Source: a virus
Length of the DNA stretch: 22,633 nucleotides
Reading direction: 5' to 3' (one strand)
IMG/VR virus record: IMGVR_UViG_3300021440_000127
Location: 1-22,633 of that record
In this document: positions 8,619 to 15,182 of the stretch, one piece after another
How the letters are laid out: each line of letters opens with the position of its first letter
Numbering within the stretch: position 1 is the first letter of the stretch
The notes under the pieces: model-generated
Databases searched by the model: none
What the model saw: only the letters and a program-made list of their open reading frames with translations
Told to the model about the DNA's origin: nothing
Position numbers and translations under genes: made by a program

Positions 8619-8992
8619 TTGTCTCCCAGTACGGTAGTCATGCGGGCCACAGCCGACTCGATGCGAGCAAGTTGCTCCGGGTCCGGCTTGTCCTTGGTCG
8701 GGCACGCTGCGCGCGCGCCCGCTTGCGCCTCGCGCGCGGCATCGGCGACAGTCTGTGCCTGCGCAGCGTCGATGCGCCCCGCAGCCAGTTGGCGCCGCGC
8801 CTGGTGCGTGCCGACGATGGCACGGGTCTGCAGCGGGGCGATGGCGGCCTCACAGGCGTTGGTGGACAGCGTCGCCACCCACACAGATCCGCTGCCGGCG
8901 CTGCCGGCCAACGGTTGCGGAGTCGCTTGCGGAGTCGAACACGCGGCCAGGGTCAGCGTGACGACGGCCAGGGCAATCAGGCGGGTCATCAT
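8615..8992 (-). CDS. Predicted lipoprotein
   Basis: 125 residues, starting at ATG 8992 or the adjacent ATG 8989. The ribosome binding site (GTGAGG) overlaps the stop of the preceding gene. The N-terminus is a lipoprotein signal: short basic start MMTR, hydrophobic LIALAVVTLTL, lipobox L-A-A-C with the acceptor cysteine at residue 18, then Ser-Thr-Pro. The mature part is mainly helical (ACEAAIAPLQTRAIVGTHQ; ARIESAVARMTTVLG) with two more cysteines (47 and 97) that could pair in the periplasm. Possible roles are an outer-membrane spanin used in lysis or a protein that blocks superinfection. It is longer than a typical Rz1-type spanin and no inner-membrane partner overlaps it, so the spanin role is only a possibility. 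Confidence 0.7.
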   Translation of the reverse strand: MMTRLIALAVVTLTLAACSTPQATPQPLAGSAGSGSVWVATLSTNACEAAIAPLQTRAIVGTHQARRQLAAGRIDAAQAQTVADAAREAQAGARAACPTKDKPDPEQLARIESAVARMTTVLGDK

Positions 8993-9000
8993 GTCCGGCC

Positions 9001-9513
9001 TCACTGCAGCGTCAACGTGGCGGCTGCGATGGCGAAGCTCACCGTGTCGCCGCTGTTGATGGCCTTGTTCGTGGTCAGCGCAGCGCGCCACAGCAGGTTG
9101 CCGCCGCTGCTGGCGTCGAACACGCAATACTCGACCACGGTTCCCCAGCCGGCGCTGGGCGTGGCGAAATTGATGGCGATGTTGTTGCTGGTCTGCCCGC
9201 CGGTGCCACTCGAAGCCGACGTGCTGCCCGCCGACTGGGTGCCGGCGTAGTTGGTCAGCGATGCGGTGATTGACGCGCGTGCGTAGCTGCCGCCCGAAAC
9301 CTCGGTGCCGCATGCCGAATCGCTGCCGCTGGCTGTAGCCAGCGCGTAGTAGTGCGTGGTCGGCGCGGTGAATGCCTGGCCGCGGGCGAGTAGGTCGATG
9401 AGCTTGTTTTCGGCGTAGTCGCTGAGGGCCTGTGCCTGCGCGGGCAAGCCGACAAATGCGGCCAAGGTCACAGCAGCGGACAGGAACAGGGTGCGGAACT
9501 TCAGGCTTTTCAT
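9001..9513 (-). CDS. Phage tail-fibre-family domain with an N-terminal Sec signal peptide
   Basis: 170 residues from ATG 9513, with GGAA six bases upstream; an ATG four codons earlier (9525) is also possible. Residues 1-29 form a textbook Sec signal: MKSLKFR, the hydrophobic core TLFLSAAVTLAAFVGL, then PAQAQA with a likely cut after Ala29. The mature part begins LSDYAENKLIDLLARGQAF and continues with PTTHYYALATA, GGSYARASI, WGTVVEYCVFDASSGGNLL and NSGDTVSFA. This is the pattern of a small phage tail-fibre domain family that, as far as I recall, normally starts directly at the LSDY-like segment. Two cysteines (68 and 130) could form a disulfide after export. Export would be unusual for a virion part. 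The next gene encodes a lipoprotein. Confidence 0.75.
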   Translation of the reverse strand: MKSLKFRTLFLSAAVTLAAFVGLPAQAQALSDYAENKLIDLLARGQAFTAPTTHYYALATASGSDSACGTEVSGGSYARASITASLTNYAGTQSAGSTSASSGTGGQTSNNIAINFATPSAGWGTVVEYCVFDASSGGNLLWRAALTTNKAINSGDTVSFAIAAATLTLQ

Positions 9514-9542
9514 GGTGGCTTCCATTGGTGGGTTGAGATAGA

Positions 9543-10154
9543 TCAGGCCAGCGTGCGGGTGTATGTGATGGTCACGCGAAGCCCAAGACATGACGAATTT
9601 GCTGATGCGGTAAACACAAGATCGTCTCCGGCGGCCCACACATTCGCGCTCGAATGTGTCTGCGATGTTTTTGTCGTGCTCACGCTGTTGGCGGCGCCGC
9701 CGAATGCGGTGGCGTTGATCTTCCCGGTCAGCGTGCAGGTTCCCGAGGTGCAATCCGTCGTGACCTTGGTCACGGTGCCGCCATACGCCTCCATCGGCAG
9801 AATGACGACATCGCCATCGGCCACGTTCAGGATGAAGAAGGTGATCTGCCCTGTCTGCGACGTAGACGCTGCGGCCAGCGACGAACGCTGGGCCGCCGCG
9901 TTGGCTCCGGTCAGTAGTGCGCGGCCGGCAGCGGTGGAGTCGCTGATGGCGGTTGATACGTGCGTATGCCCGACATCCGACTTGCCGGTGGTGCGCGCAT
10001 CCACTGCCGAGTTGAAGTCCGTGACGTTGCTGGCCGTGTGGCTATGGGAGGTGTTGGCCTTGGCCGCTACCTGCCCCTCCAAGTCGGTGAAGTTTCCGTC
10101 CAGCTCGGCATGGGTCAGCGCGGACCCCTTGACGAGTCGCTTGGTAATGGTCAT
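9543..10154 (-). CDS. Fibre-like structural protein
   Basis: 203 residues, start ATG 10154 in an ATGA overlap with the adaptor gene. Residues 30-70 contain the repeated pattern SHSHTASNVTDFNSAVDART and VGHTHVSTAIS, typical of phage fibre shafts that start trimeric segments, followed by an Ala-rich coiled stretch (GRALLTGANAAAQRSSLAA). The C-terminal 100 residues form a beta domain with cysteines in CTSGTC and NSSCLG, ending VTITYTRTLA. It is probably a short tail or head fibre, or a connector between the tail and larger receptor-binding proteins. Placement right after the adaptor genes supports a fibre at the base of the tail. There is no signal peptide, in contrast to the next gene. Confidence 0.75.
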   Translation of the reverse strand: MTITKRLVKGSALTHAELDGNFTDLEGQVAAKANTSHSHTASNVTDFNSAVDARTTGKSDVGHTHVSTAISDSTAAGRALLTGANAAAQRSSLAAASTSQTGQITFFILNVADGDVVILPMEAYGGTVTKVTTDCTSGTCTLTGKINATAFGGAANSVSTTKTSQTHSSANVWAAGDDLVFTASANSSCLGLRVTITYTRTLA

Positions 10155-10543
10155 GGCGTGGCCTCGAAATAATCGGCATCGACATAGGTGTCAAGCACGT
10201 ATGTGGACCCGTCGTCAACAACGGATGTGTCGGGCAGCAGATAGAACAGCGACGGGTCGCGCACGCGCACGCGCGACACTTCGACGCGCGAATCGCCGTC
10301 TACCGTGGTTGCCTCGACCCCGATGACGTAGACCCGGCCTATGGTGCCGCCGGATACGCGTAGGTCCAGCAGGCCTATCGTCGTCATGTTCGACGTGACC
10401 GTGATGCCGGTTTCGTTGCGCACGGTGAACGTGATGTCCTCGGGCGCCACGCCCTGCAGGCCCACGGCCGCCACGAAATCGCGCAAGTCGAATTGCGCAT
10501 CGATCACGTCGCTTGGACGCTTGATGTAGTTGGTGGCGTACAT
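10151..10543 (-). CDS. Putative fibre-tail adaptor protein
   Basis: 130 residues from ATG 10543, two bases after the preceding stop. The N-terminus (IKRPSDVIDAQFDLRDFV) followed by strand pairs (EDITFTVRNETGITV, IGRVYVIGVEAT, SRVEVSRVRVRD) matches the pattern I recall for small phage fibre-tail adaptor proteins. It should sit between the tail connector and the fibres. No enzyme or membrane feature is present. The name rests on remembered pattern and on gene order between the connector and fibre-like genes. The longer frame running upstream to 10954 is an out-of-frame read of the neighbouring gene. Confidence 0.6.
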   Translation of the reverse strand: MYATNYIKRPSDVIDAQFDLRDFVAAVGLQGVAPEDITFTVRNETGITVTSNMTTIGLLDLRVSGGTIGRVYVIGVEATTVDGDSRVEVSRVRVRDPSLFYLLPDTSVVDDGSTYVLDTYVDADYFEATP

Positions 10544-10545
10544 GG

Positions 10546-11166
10546 TCAGAAGAAGGTGACGCGCGACGGCTGCGACGAGCGGCCGAATCCGCGCTGCACC
10601 TTGGCGGCCACCACTGCGACGCGGCGCTCGAACTGCTCGCGCTGCGCCGTGGCGTAGGGCTGATTGGCCCATGTCGCATTCGGCAGCGAGCACAACGTCC
10701 ACAGCGCGCCGTGCACGATGTCGCTGACGTGATCGTCCATGTCCTCGGGCCAGCGCGTGCTTGTCAGCTTCGGCTTGACGGCCACGTCGAGCACGATCGG
10801 CAGGTCGTCCGTGGTCGGCGTCGGGATCAAAGTGAAGTCCTGCGTTCCGCGCAGCACGCACTGTTCGCCGTTGATTGCCATGTTGCCCAGGCGGGAGTCT
10901 TGACGGCCGCGCACGCCGGTAGGGATGGCGTACTCGCGGCCATCGACGGTGCACAGCAGCACGCGCACCACTTCCTCATCGTCGGCAATCTGCAGCGTGT
11001 AATCGGCTACATCCTGAGCGCTCAGAATCGGCCGGCACGAGTAGTTCCAAACCAATGTCCGCGCGCAGAAGACGCGCGCAGCCTTCACCAGATGATCGAT
11101 CGCCAGCGCATCCGGGCAGCCATGCACGGACGGCAGGACATGCGGCAGCATGTCATCCCACGTCAC
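10546..11166 (-). CDS. Phage connector/adaptor-like protein
   Basis: 206 residues starting at GTG 11166 in a GTGA overlap with the gene before. Proteins I recall from related phages begin with the same pattern (MTWDDMLPHVLPSVHGCPD, then A-x3-F-C), which supports the GTG over the ATG five codons later. The N-terminal third is helical, the middle has strands (VADYTLQI, EVVRVLLCTVDGREY), and the C-terminal part is helical again (HVSDIVHGALWTLCSLPNA; REQFERRVAVVAAKVQRGF). This helix-strand-helix layout with a DDHVSDIVHGAL segment is common in head-to-tail adaptor proteins. Gene order between another adaptor and the fibre-tail adaptor supports a role in closing the connector. The exact role is inferred. 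Confidence 0.65.
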   Translation of the reverse strand: MTWDDMLPHVLPSVHGCPDALAIDHLVKAARVFCARTLVWNYSCRPILSAQDVADYTLQIADDEEVVRVLLCTVDGREYAIPTGVRGRQDSRLGNMAINGEQCVLRGTQDFTLIPTPTTDDLPIVLDVAVKPKLTSTRWPEDMDDHVSDIVHGALWTLCSLPNATWANQPYATAQREQFERRVAVVAAKVQRGFGRSSQPSRVTFF

Positions 11167-11960
11167 GCCGCCGCCCCGATGGGTTCAGGCGCGAATGGCA
11201 GCAGCTTCAGGTTCGGATTGGCCCCTGTCAGGGCCATGACCTTCCCATTCAGCGAACTGAGGAACTGATTGGCGAAGTAGGCCGCCTTGTTCGCGTCGGC
11301 CCACTCCTGATCCTTCATGTTGCAGCGCGCAACGATGTAGTTCACGATGTCGTCGATGAACTCGTCGGGCAGCGGAATCGTCGCCGTACTGGCGCCGTCC
11401 GACAGGTACAGCTCGGCTCCCGGAGTTCCGGTGTTGGGCACCTTCTGCGGCTGCGCGTTGTAGGCCAGTTCTACCCACACTTGCGTGCTCGCATGCACCG
11501 GTGGCGTGGTGTAGAAGTAGCGCGGCATTTGCGGGTCGAAGGCAAATGACTTGATCGCTGTGGACGCCCGTGTGGACAAGTGCCAATCCGGGTCTTGCGC
11601 GTCCAGCATCTTGCGATCGACCACGCGCACCGTGCGGCCAGGCGTCAGCCCATCGGCCCCCATGTTGCGCACGACACCGAGCAGATTGATGCCGAGGATG
11701 GGCGCCGTCGGCGTGCTGCCGTCACCAGGCTTGCAGTAAGACGCAGCGATTGACTCGATGCTTTGGCGTGTGCCCGGAAGCAGCCGCACGGCATCCAGCC
11801 GCGACCCGGCGGCCGGAAGGAATTTGACGACAGCCATGGCGGCGTCGTTCAGGAAATCGACGCACTCCTGCTCGGGGTGGCGCTGAAACTGCGGGGTGAT
11901 GTCGCCGAGCAGCTTGGATGCTCGCCGCAGGGCCTCGCGAACGAGAATCGTGCCGGCCAT
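11163..11960 (-). CDS. Phage adaptor protein (DUF6682-like)
   Basis: 265 residues, ATG 11960, one base after the preceding stop. The N-terminus (ILVREALRRASKLLGDI, then QECVDFLNDAAMAVVKFLP) and the middle (KMLDAQDPDWHLS, QMPRYFYTTPPV, WVELAYNAQPQKVP) match the pattern of the adaptor-like family I know as DUF6682. The C-terminal helix (PDEFIDDIVNYIVARCNMKDQEWADANKAAYF) is typical of proteins that dock under the portal ring. It probably stabilises packaged DNA and connects the portal to the short tail, comparable in role, not in proven homology, to P22 gp4. Neighbours on both sides are small connector proteins. Confidence 0.7.
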   Translation of the reverse strand: MAGTILVREALRRASKLLGDITPQFQRHPEQECVDFLNDAAMAVVKFLPAAGSRLDAVRLLPGTRQSIESIAASYCKPGDGSTPTAPILGINLLGVVRNMGADGLTPGRTVRVVDRKMLDAQDPDWHLSTRASTAIKSFAFDPQMPRYFYTTPPVHASTQVWVELAYNAQPQKVPNTGTPGAELYLSDGASTATIPLPDEFIDDIVNYIVARCNMKDQEWADANKAAYFANQFLSSLNGKVMALTGANPNLKLLPFAPEPIGAAA

Positions 11961-11961
11961 T

Positions 11962-12204
11962 TCAGTCCTCGTGCAGCAGTTCGAAGTAGTGCGAGACGAA
12001 GGCCTTGCAGTTCTGCCGCAAGCGGTCCTCGCTCAATCCATCCACGTCGCGGGGGAACACGCCGATGCGCTGGGCATGTCGCCGCAGCGCATCGCCGCTC
12101 ATCAGGTCCACGTTGGCATCGAACCGGACGGGGCCGGTGTCGATGTCAACATCGGGCGGCTGCGCGGACGCAGCTTGCACCGCTCCGCGCTGGCCGCGCC
12201 GCAT
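11962..12204 (-). CDS. Small protein of the head-tail region, unknown function
   Basis: 80 residues. The start is ATG 12202-12204, sharing one base with the preceding stop (TGATG). A longer frame running to 12447 is a misread of the upstream gene. The second half is helical and charged: SGDALRRHAQRIGVFPRDVDGLSEDRLRQNCKAFVS, with a possible helix-turn-helix-like or SAP-like arrangement. The first half is disordered. I do not recognise the family. Its place between a capsid accessory gene and the adaptor gene suggests a minor virion or assembly protein. Confidence 0.6.
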   Translation of the reverse strand: MRRGQRGAVQAASAQPPDVDIDTGPVRFDANVDLMSGDALRRHAQRIGVFPRDVDGLSEDRLRQNCKAFVSHYFELLHED

Positions 12205-12662
12205 CAGACGCCCTCGGACTGCGGGCGCAGGACGAGCGTGGCACGCATCACCGCGCCGGATGTCGCGGCGGACACGGTCGAGGCCACGAAACCCCAGCTG
12301 CGGTCGCCCGTGGTCGGCGCGACGCGCCCGCCGCCGACCACGCTCATGCGCAGCACACTGGCCGTGCCGAGCGCGCTTGCCGCGATGAACTCCGCGCCGC
12401 AGGTGCGGGTAGCCGGATCGCCGTAGGAACCGGACAGGATGCCCCAATCGGCCGTGACCGTGGTACCCAGGTCGGCGTTGTCAACAATCAGGTCCACGGG
12501 CACATAGCCCGCGGGGATGGCGCCCATCTCGCACACGTCGGCCGAAGCGAAGCCCGAGGCCGGCACGACGAAGTCGGCCACGCTGAAGATGAGCCCGGTC
12601 GCGCCATCGGCGCTCGGGATCGGCACCCGAGCCGTGACCTGGGTAGATTTGTGCAGTGCCAT
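12204..12662 (-). CDS. Probable capsid accessory or decoration protein
   Basis: 152 residues with a strong ribosome binding site (AAGGAG, eight bases before ATG 12662). It is the first gene after the major capsid protein, 32 bases downstream of its stop. The sequence is almost entirely beta-rich, with no long helices: STQVTARVPIPSADGATG, LIFSVADFVVPAS, GYVPVDLIVDNADLGTTVTADWGILS, VMRATLVLRP. In phages with N4-gp56-type capsids a protein of this size and character usually follows the capsid gene. A decoration or stabilising role on the capsid surface fits but is inferred from position and composition. The independent strong ribosome binding site suggests high expression, as expected for a protein made in capsid-like amounts. 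Confidence 0.65.
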   Translation of the reverse strand: MALHKSTQVTARVPIPSADGATGLIFSVADFVVPASGFASADVCEMGAIPAGYVPVDLIVDNADLGTTVTADWGILSGSYGDPATRTCGAEFIAASALGTASVLRMSVVGGGRVAPTTGDRSWGFVASTVSAATSGAVMRATLVLRPQSEGV

Positions 12663-12694
12663 TTGCGATGCTCCTTGTGGATTGCGCGGTCAGG

Positions 12695-13819
12695 TCAGAT
12701 CGAGGCGCCGGGGGCCAGCGTGTAGGTGTGGTCAACGGAGATCACGCCCATGTCCATGCCGTTGTAGCGGCACTTTTTGTAGCCGGCGATGACGCGCATC
12801 ACCACGACTTCTTCCTCGCCGTGGTCAAGGTCGGACTCCGACAGCTCGTAACGGGTCTTGCGCGATTGGCCCTTGGTGCCGTAGGCCACAGCACAGGCGT
12901 GGGCGCCAATCAGCAGCGAGCGCGTCGCCAGCACAGTGCCCGCACCGGCGTCGTTGAACTTGACCGGGGTTTCGACTTCGTCGATCAGGGCGCCGTTGTA
13001 GAGCGCCTTGCCGCCGGTGAAAATCAACGACTTGCTGCCCTCCGCGGCGGCACGCGCCTTCTCGACGGTCAGCCAGCCGGCCTCGCCCACTTCACGGCGC
13101 AAGTCGAACATCGATTCGGCGCTGGTCATAAACAGCCAGTGCGATCCGCCCTCCACCGCGCACATTTCCATGCGTGCGGCCTTGCCCTCGCGGACATTGC
13201 CGATCATCTTCTTGGCCTTGAGGATGGCCGAATCGACCACGGCCGTCTTCAGCGTGTGCGTTGCCGCCACCAGCGAGCCGTAGGCCACGCTGCCGTCATA
13301 GACCTGTCTGTGCCCGGTGTCCGGCGCCAACAGTGCGTTCGGGAATCCCGCGTACCCGCTCGGGTAGAGATGGAACTCATCGCCCACACCACGCGAACCG
13401 GCGAGGTTCATCGTGATCTGCTCATCGTGCATGTCGGCCGCGTAGTCGGCAACACGCATCTTGACCTGTTCGGCAATGTCGTAGGGGACGCGCTTCTGGT
13501 CCATGACATCTCCGCAGTTCACGGCCTTGCGGTGCTTGTCGATGCGCAGCTTGTCGGTGTAGTGGTTCAGCCGATCCTCGAAGCCGGCGATCTTCTCGCT
13601 GCCCTCACGCGGCTTGCCGGTGAGCTTGGCGATCAGGTACATCGTGACTTCGTCGCCCGGCCCGGATTCGAGGCTGGTCTTGCGAACGACCGGCATCGAG
13701 TCCTTCTCGGTGCCGGTCATCTTGGTGTACTTCGACCGCTTGTTCGTTTCGGTGGCGACTTCGGTTTCCCAAATCTTCACCGCGCCAGCGTCGGAAGGTA
13801 GGATGGTGGTACGAGCCAT
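12695..13819 (-). CDS. Major capsid protein, N4-gp56 family
   Basis: 374 residues from ATG 13819. Family hallmarks as I recall them are AVKIWETEV near residue 13, PGDEVTMYLIAKLTG near 54, LNHYTDKLRIDKHRKAV near 84-100, and DQKRVPYDIAEQVKMRVADY near 107. The C-terminal half contains LLIGAHACAVAYG and VVVMRVIAGYKKCRYNGMDMGVISVDH. The product forms the HK97-type shell of the head. It follows a scaffold-like gene and a CsrA-like gene, and it is preceded by a 108-base leader, one of only two long leaders in the late region. The leader carries a promoter-like motif shared with the terminase leader, a conserved hairpin, and a second hairpin that places the GGAG of the ribosome binding site in a loop and the AUG in the stem. 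Confidence 0.9.
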   Translation of the reverse strand: MARTTILPSDAGAVKIWETEVATETNKRSKYTKMTGTEKDSMPVVRKTSLESGPGDEVTMYLIAKLTGKPREGSEKIAGFEDRLNHYTDKLRIDKHRKAVNCGDVMDQKRVPYDIAEQVKMRVADYAADMHDEQITMNLAGSRGVGDEFHLYPSGYAGFPNALLAPDTGHRQVYDGSVAYGSLVAATHTLKTAVVDSAILKAKKMIGNVREGKAARMEMCAVEGGSHWLFMTSAESMFDLRREVGEAGWLTVEKARAAAEGSKSLIFTGGKALYNGALIDEVETPVKFNDAGAGTVLATRSLLIGAHACAVAYGTKGQSRKTRYELSESDLDHGEEEVVVMRVIAGYKKCRYNGMDMGVISVDHTYTLAPGASI

Positions 13820-13845
13820 GTGTCATCTCCAGTTGCGACACACAG
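13816..13845 (-). promoter_or_regulatory. Hairpin over the ribosome binding site and start codon of the capsid gene
   Basis: On the minus strand CTGTGTGTC (13845-13837) pairs with GACACATGG (13824-13816), giving nine pairs of which two are G-U. The 12-base loop GCAACTGGAGAT holds the Shine-Dalgarno GGAG, and the AUG (13819-13817) lies in the stem. A GGA in a hairpin loop at a ribosome binding site is the classic shape of a CsrA target. The core here is CTGGAG, so the preferred A-N-GGA context is not exact. The pairing is seen; regulation is inferred. Confidence 0.55.
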
Positions 13846-13872
13846 CACTCCTGCGCTGTAGGGGGTTGCTTT

Positions 13873-13890
13873 CACCAGCTACTGCTGGCG
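13873..13890 (-). promoter_or_regulatory. Conserved leader hairpin upstream of the capsid gene
   Basis: On the minus strand CGCCAGC pairs with GCTGGTG (seven pairs, one G-U) around the loop AGTA. It starts 11 bases after the CGTTGAC-N10-TCCCCCTGA motif. The same two arms with a different loop occur at 19918-19938 in the terminase leader. It is not followed by a T-run, so it is not an ordinary terminator. Confidence 0.6.
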
Positions 13891-13901
13891 CACGCACATA
13901 T

Positions 13902-13927
13902 TCAGGGGGATTTTTGGTTTGTCAACG
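13902..13927 (-). promoter_or_regulatory. Promoter-like late control motif, copy 2 (capsid leader)
   Basis: On the minus strand this reads CGTTGAC, ten A-rich bases, then TCCCCCTGA. TTGACA matches the sigma-70 -35 consensus exactly, but the expected -10 site (AATATG at 17-base spacing) is poor. The same 16 fixed bases with the same spacing occur at 19948-19973. It begins immediately after the stop of the CsrA-like gene. It may be an activator-dependent late promoter or an operator. Confidence 0.6.
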
Positions 13928-14119
13928 TCATCCAGCCACGGGTTGCGCCGCGCCTCGGTGGATGATGACTGCTTCGTCGGCAGTGATGCGCAGGCGGGCG
14001 CGGTGCCCCGCCTTGCGTTCGAGCGTCACCGTGATGCGCTGGTCGGCCTGCCCGAGCTTGGGTGCCAGCAATTGCAGGCCGTCTCCGGCCCGCACCTCGA
14101 TTACGACACTGCGCTTCAT
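13928..14119 (-). CDS. CsrA-like RNA-binding protein (putative)
   Basis: 63 residues, close to the usual CsrA size of about 61. The ribosome binding site GAGGGA overlaps the scaffold stop, eight bases before ATG 14119. Residues 29-55 (ITVTLERKAGHRARL, then RITADEAVIIHR) align by eye with the core of CsrA: the strand VTVTVLGVKG, QVRIGVNAP, and the AVHR end with its key arginine (here R55). The N-terminus (MKRSVVIEVRAGDGLQLL) differs from the usual LILTRR opening, so the RNA-contact strand is altered. CsrA proteins bind GGA in hairpin loops and block or activate translation. Its position just before the capsid leader, which has a GGAG-loop hairpin, suggests control of capsid translation, but this is inference. 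It could instead be an unrelated small beta protein. Confidence 0.55.
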   Translation of the reverse strand: MKRSVVIEVRAGDGLQLLAPKLGQADQRITVTLERKAGHRARLRITADEAVIIHRGAAQPVAG

Positions 14120-14127
14120 CGGGTCCC

Positions 14128-14985
14128 TCAGTGCGTCGGCATGGTCGAACGGCGCAACTGGTCGCGCCTGGCGGCCGGCATGCGTTCCAGCATCGCCTCG
14201 GCCGCATCAGGGTCGTCCAGCGCCGAGAATTGCGTCATCAGGTCGTCGCCGACTGGCGGCGCTCCGGCCTGCGGAAGCCCCATCAGCGTGGGCGGCACTT
14301 GGCGCGGCACTTTGGGCGCTGGGGGCGCCGCGACTGCCGGTGCAGCAACAGCAGCCGGTTTCGGCGCCACGATGCCGCGCTGCGCCAGCACCATCGTATG
14401 GGCCTTGTCGGCGAGCCTGTCGAAGTTCATCGCTGCGTTGGCCTTGATCGACGCCACGAATTGCAGGGCCGCATTGAATTCATCGGCCGCCGCCGGATCG
14501 CTGTAGTCAATGCTGCCGTCCTGCTTAGCGGCCTGCGCGATGGCGGCGAGCTTCGCCTCTTGTGCTGCCAGGCGGGTCTGTTCGTTCGCCTGCTGCAGCG
14601 TGCGCTGCGCGGTCAGCTCTTCGAGGCTGTCATCCACCCGGCTCTCGATGGCTAGATAGGCGGAGCGGTCAATGACGCCCTCATCGAAGTCGCTGAACGC
14701 CTTCTGCTTCTCGGCGCGCAGGGCGGCGCGCTGGTCGGCGATAGCCTCTTTCGTGAGCGTGCGGTACGGGTCAGCCGGCGCGGCCGGCGCAGCATCCTCG
14801 GCTGCTCCGGCTGCGGCAGTTTCGGCGGGCAGATCATCAGCAGCCGGCGCTTCCTCGCCCACCACAGCCTGCAGCGCCTCGATGCTCGGCGCCTCATCTT
14901 CTTCGACTGGCGGCACATCCTTGGCGGCGCGCGACAGTTGAAGAGCTTCCAATTCGTCGGGGGTCAGGTCGTCTTCTGGGTTCAT
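14128..14985 (-). CDS. Probable scaffold protein
   Basis: 285 residues. The start is ATG 14985 in an ATGA overlap with the small gene before it; a longer frame to 15132 reads through that gene. The N-terminal 70 residues are very acidic and Ala/Pro-rich. Residues about 75-160 are charged helices likely to form coiled coils (KEAIADQRAALRAEKQKAF; LEELTAQRTLQQANEQTRL). A Pro/Ala-rich linker follows. The C-terminus is short and basic (LERMPAARRDQLRRS), as expected for a scaffold that touches the inner face of the coat through a basic helical tail. The order portal, scaffold, capsid is standard. No enzyme motif is visible. The scaffold role rests on composition and gene order. Confidence 0.75.
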   Translation of the reverse strand: MNPEDDLTPDELEALQLSRAAKDVPPVEEDEAPSIEALQAVVGEEAPAADDLPAETAAAGAAEDAAPAAPADPYRTLTKEAIADQRAALRAEKQKAFSDFDEGVIDRSAYLAIESRVDDSLEELTAQRTLQQANEQTRLAAQEAKLAAIAQAAKQDGSIDYSDPAAADEFNAALQFVASIKANAAMNFDRLADKAHTMVLAQRGIVAPKPAAVAAPAVAAPPAPKVPRQVPPTLMGLPQAGAPPVGDDLMTQFSALDDPDAAEAMLERMPAARRDQLRRSTMPTH

Positions 14986-15182
14986 GCTAACGCTTCCTTG
15001 GTTGTGCCGGCAACGGCCTTCAGCTCGGCCAGCTTCTCTGTTGCGCAGGCCTTGGCTGCAGCCAGGCGCTTCGCGTCCTTCTTGATTTCCTCGGCTTGGG
15101 CGAGCACGCGCATGTCGCTTTCCGCGCGCCACTCTGCCTCTTGCTTGCTGATCCCTGTCGATTTCATCCCTGTCGATTTCAC
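14982..15182 (-). CDS. Small helical protein with duplicated N-terminus
   Basis: 66 residues. The start is GTG 15182 in a GTGA overlap with the portal stop, with a strong ribosome binding site (GGAGAAGG) about six bases upstream. The first ten codons are a perfect duplication that gives MKSTG twice. An ATG at 15167, at the start of the second copy, is an alternative start. The rest is a charged, probably coiled-coil helix (EAEWRAESDMRVLAQAEEI; RLAAAKACATEKLAELKAV). No family is recognised. Lying between portal and scaffold, it may help in head assembly. Confidence 0.65.
   Translation of the reverse strand: MKSTGMKSTGISKQEAEWRAESDMRVLAQAEEIKKDAKRLAAAKACATEKLAELKAVAGTTKEALA
15151..15181 (-). 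repeat. 15-bp tandem duplication at the start of the small gene
   Basis: On the minus strand TGAAATCGACAGGGA occurs twice in direct succession. The first copy overlaps the portal stop TGA and the GTG start; the second carries an in-frame ATG. The period is 15 bases, so the reading frame is kept and five residues are doubled. Confidence 0.8.

Noticed and set aside
9514-9753. Upstream extension of the signal-peptide gene
   Set aside because: It is an out-of-frame read of the fibre-like gene, basic and low in hydrophobic pattern; the signal peptide and ribosome binding site support starts at 9513 or 9525.
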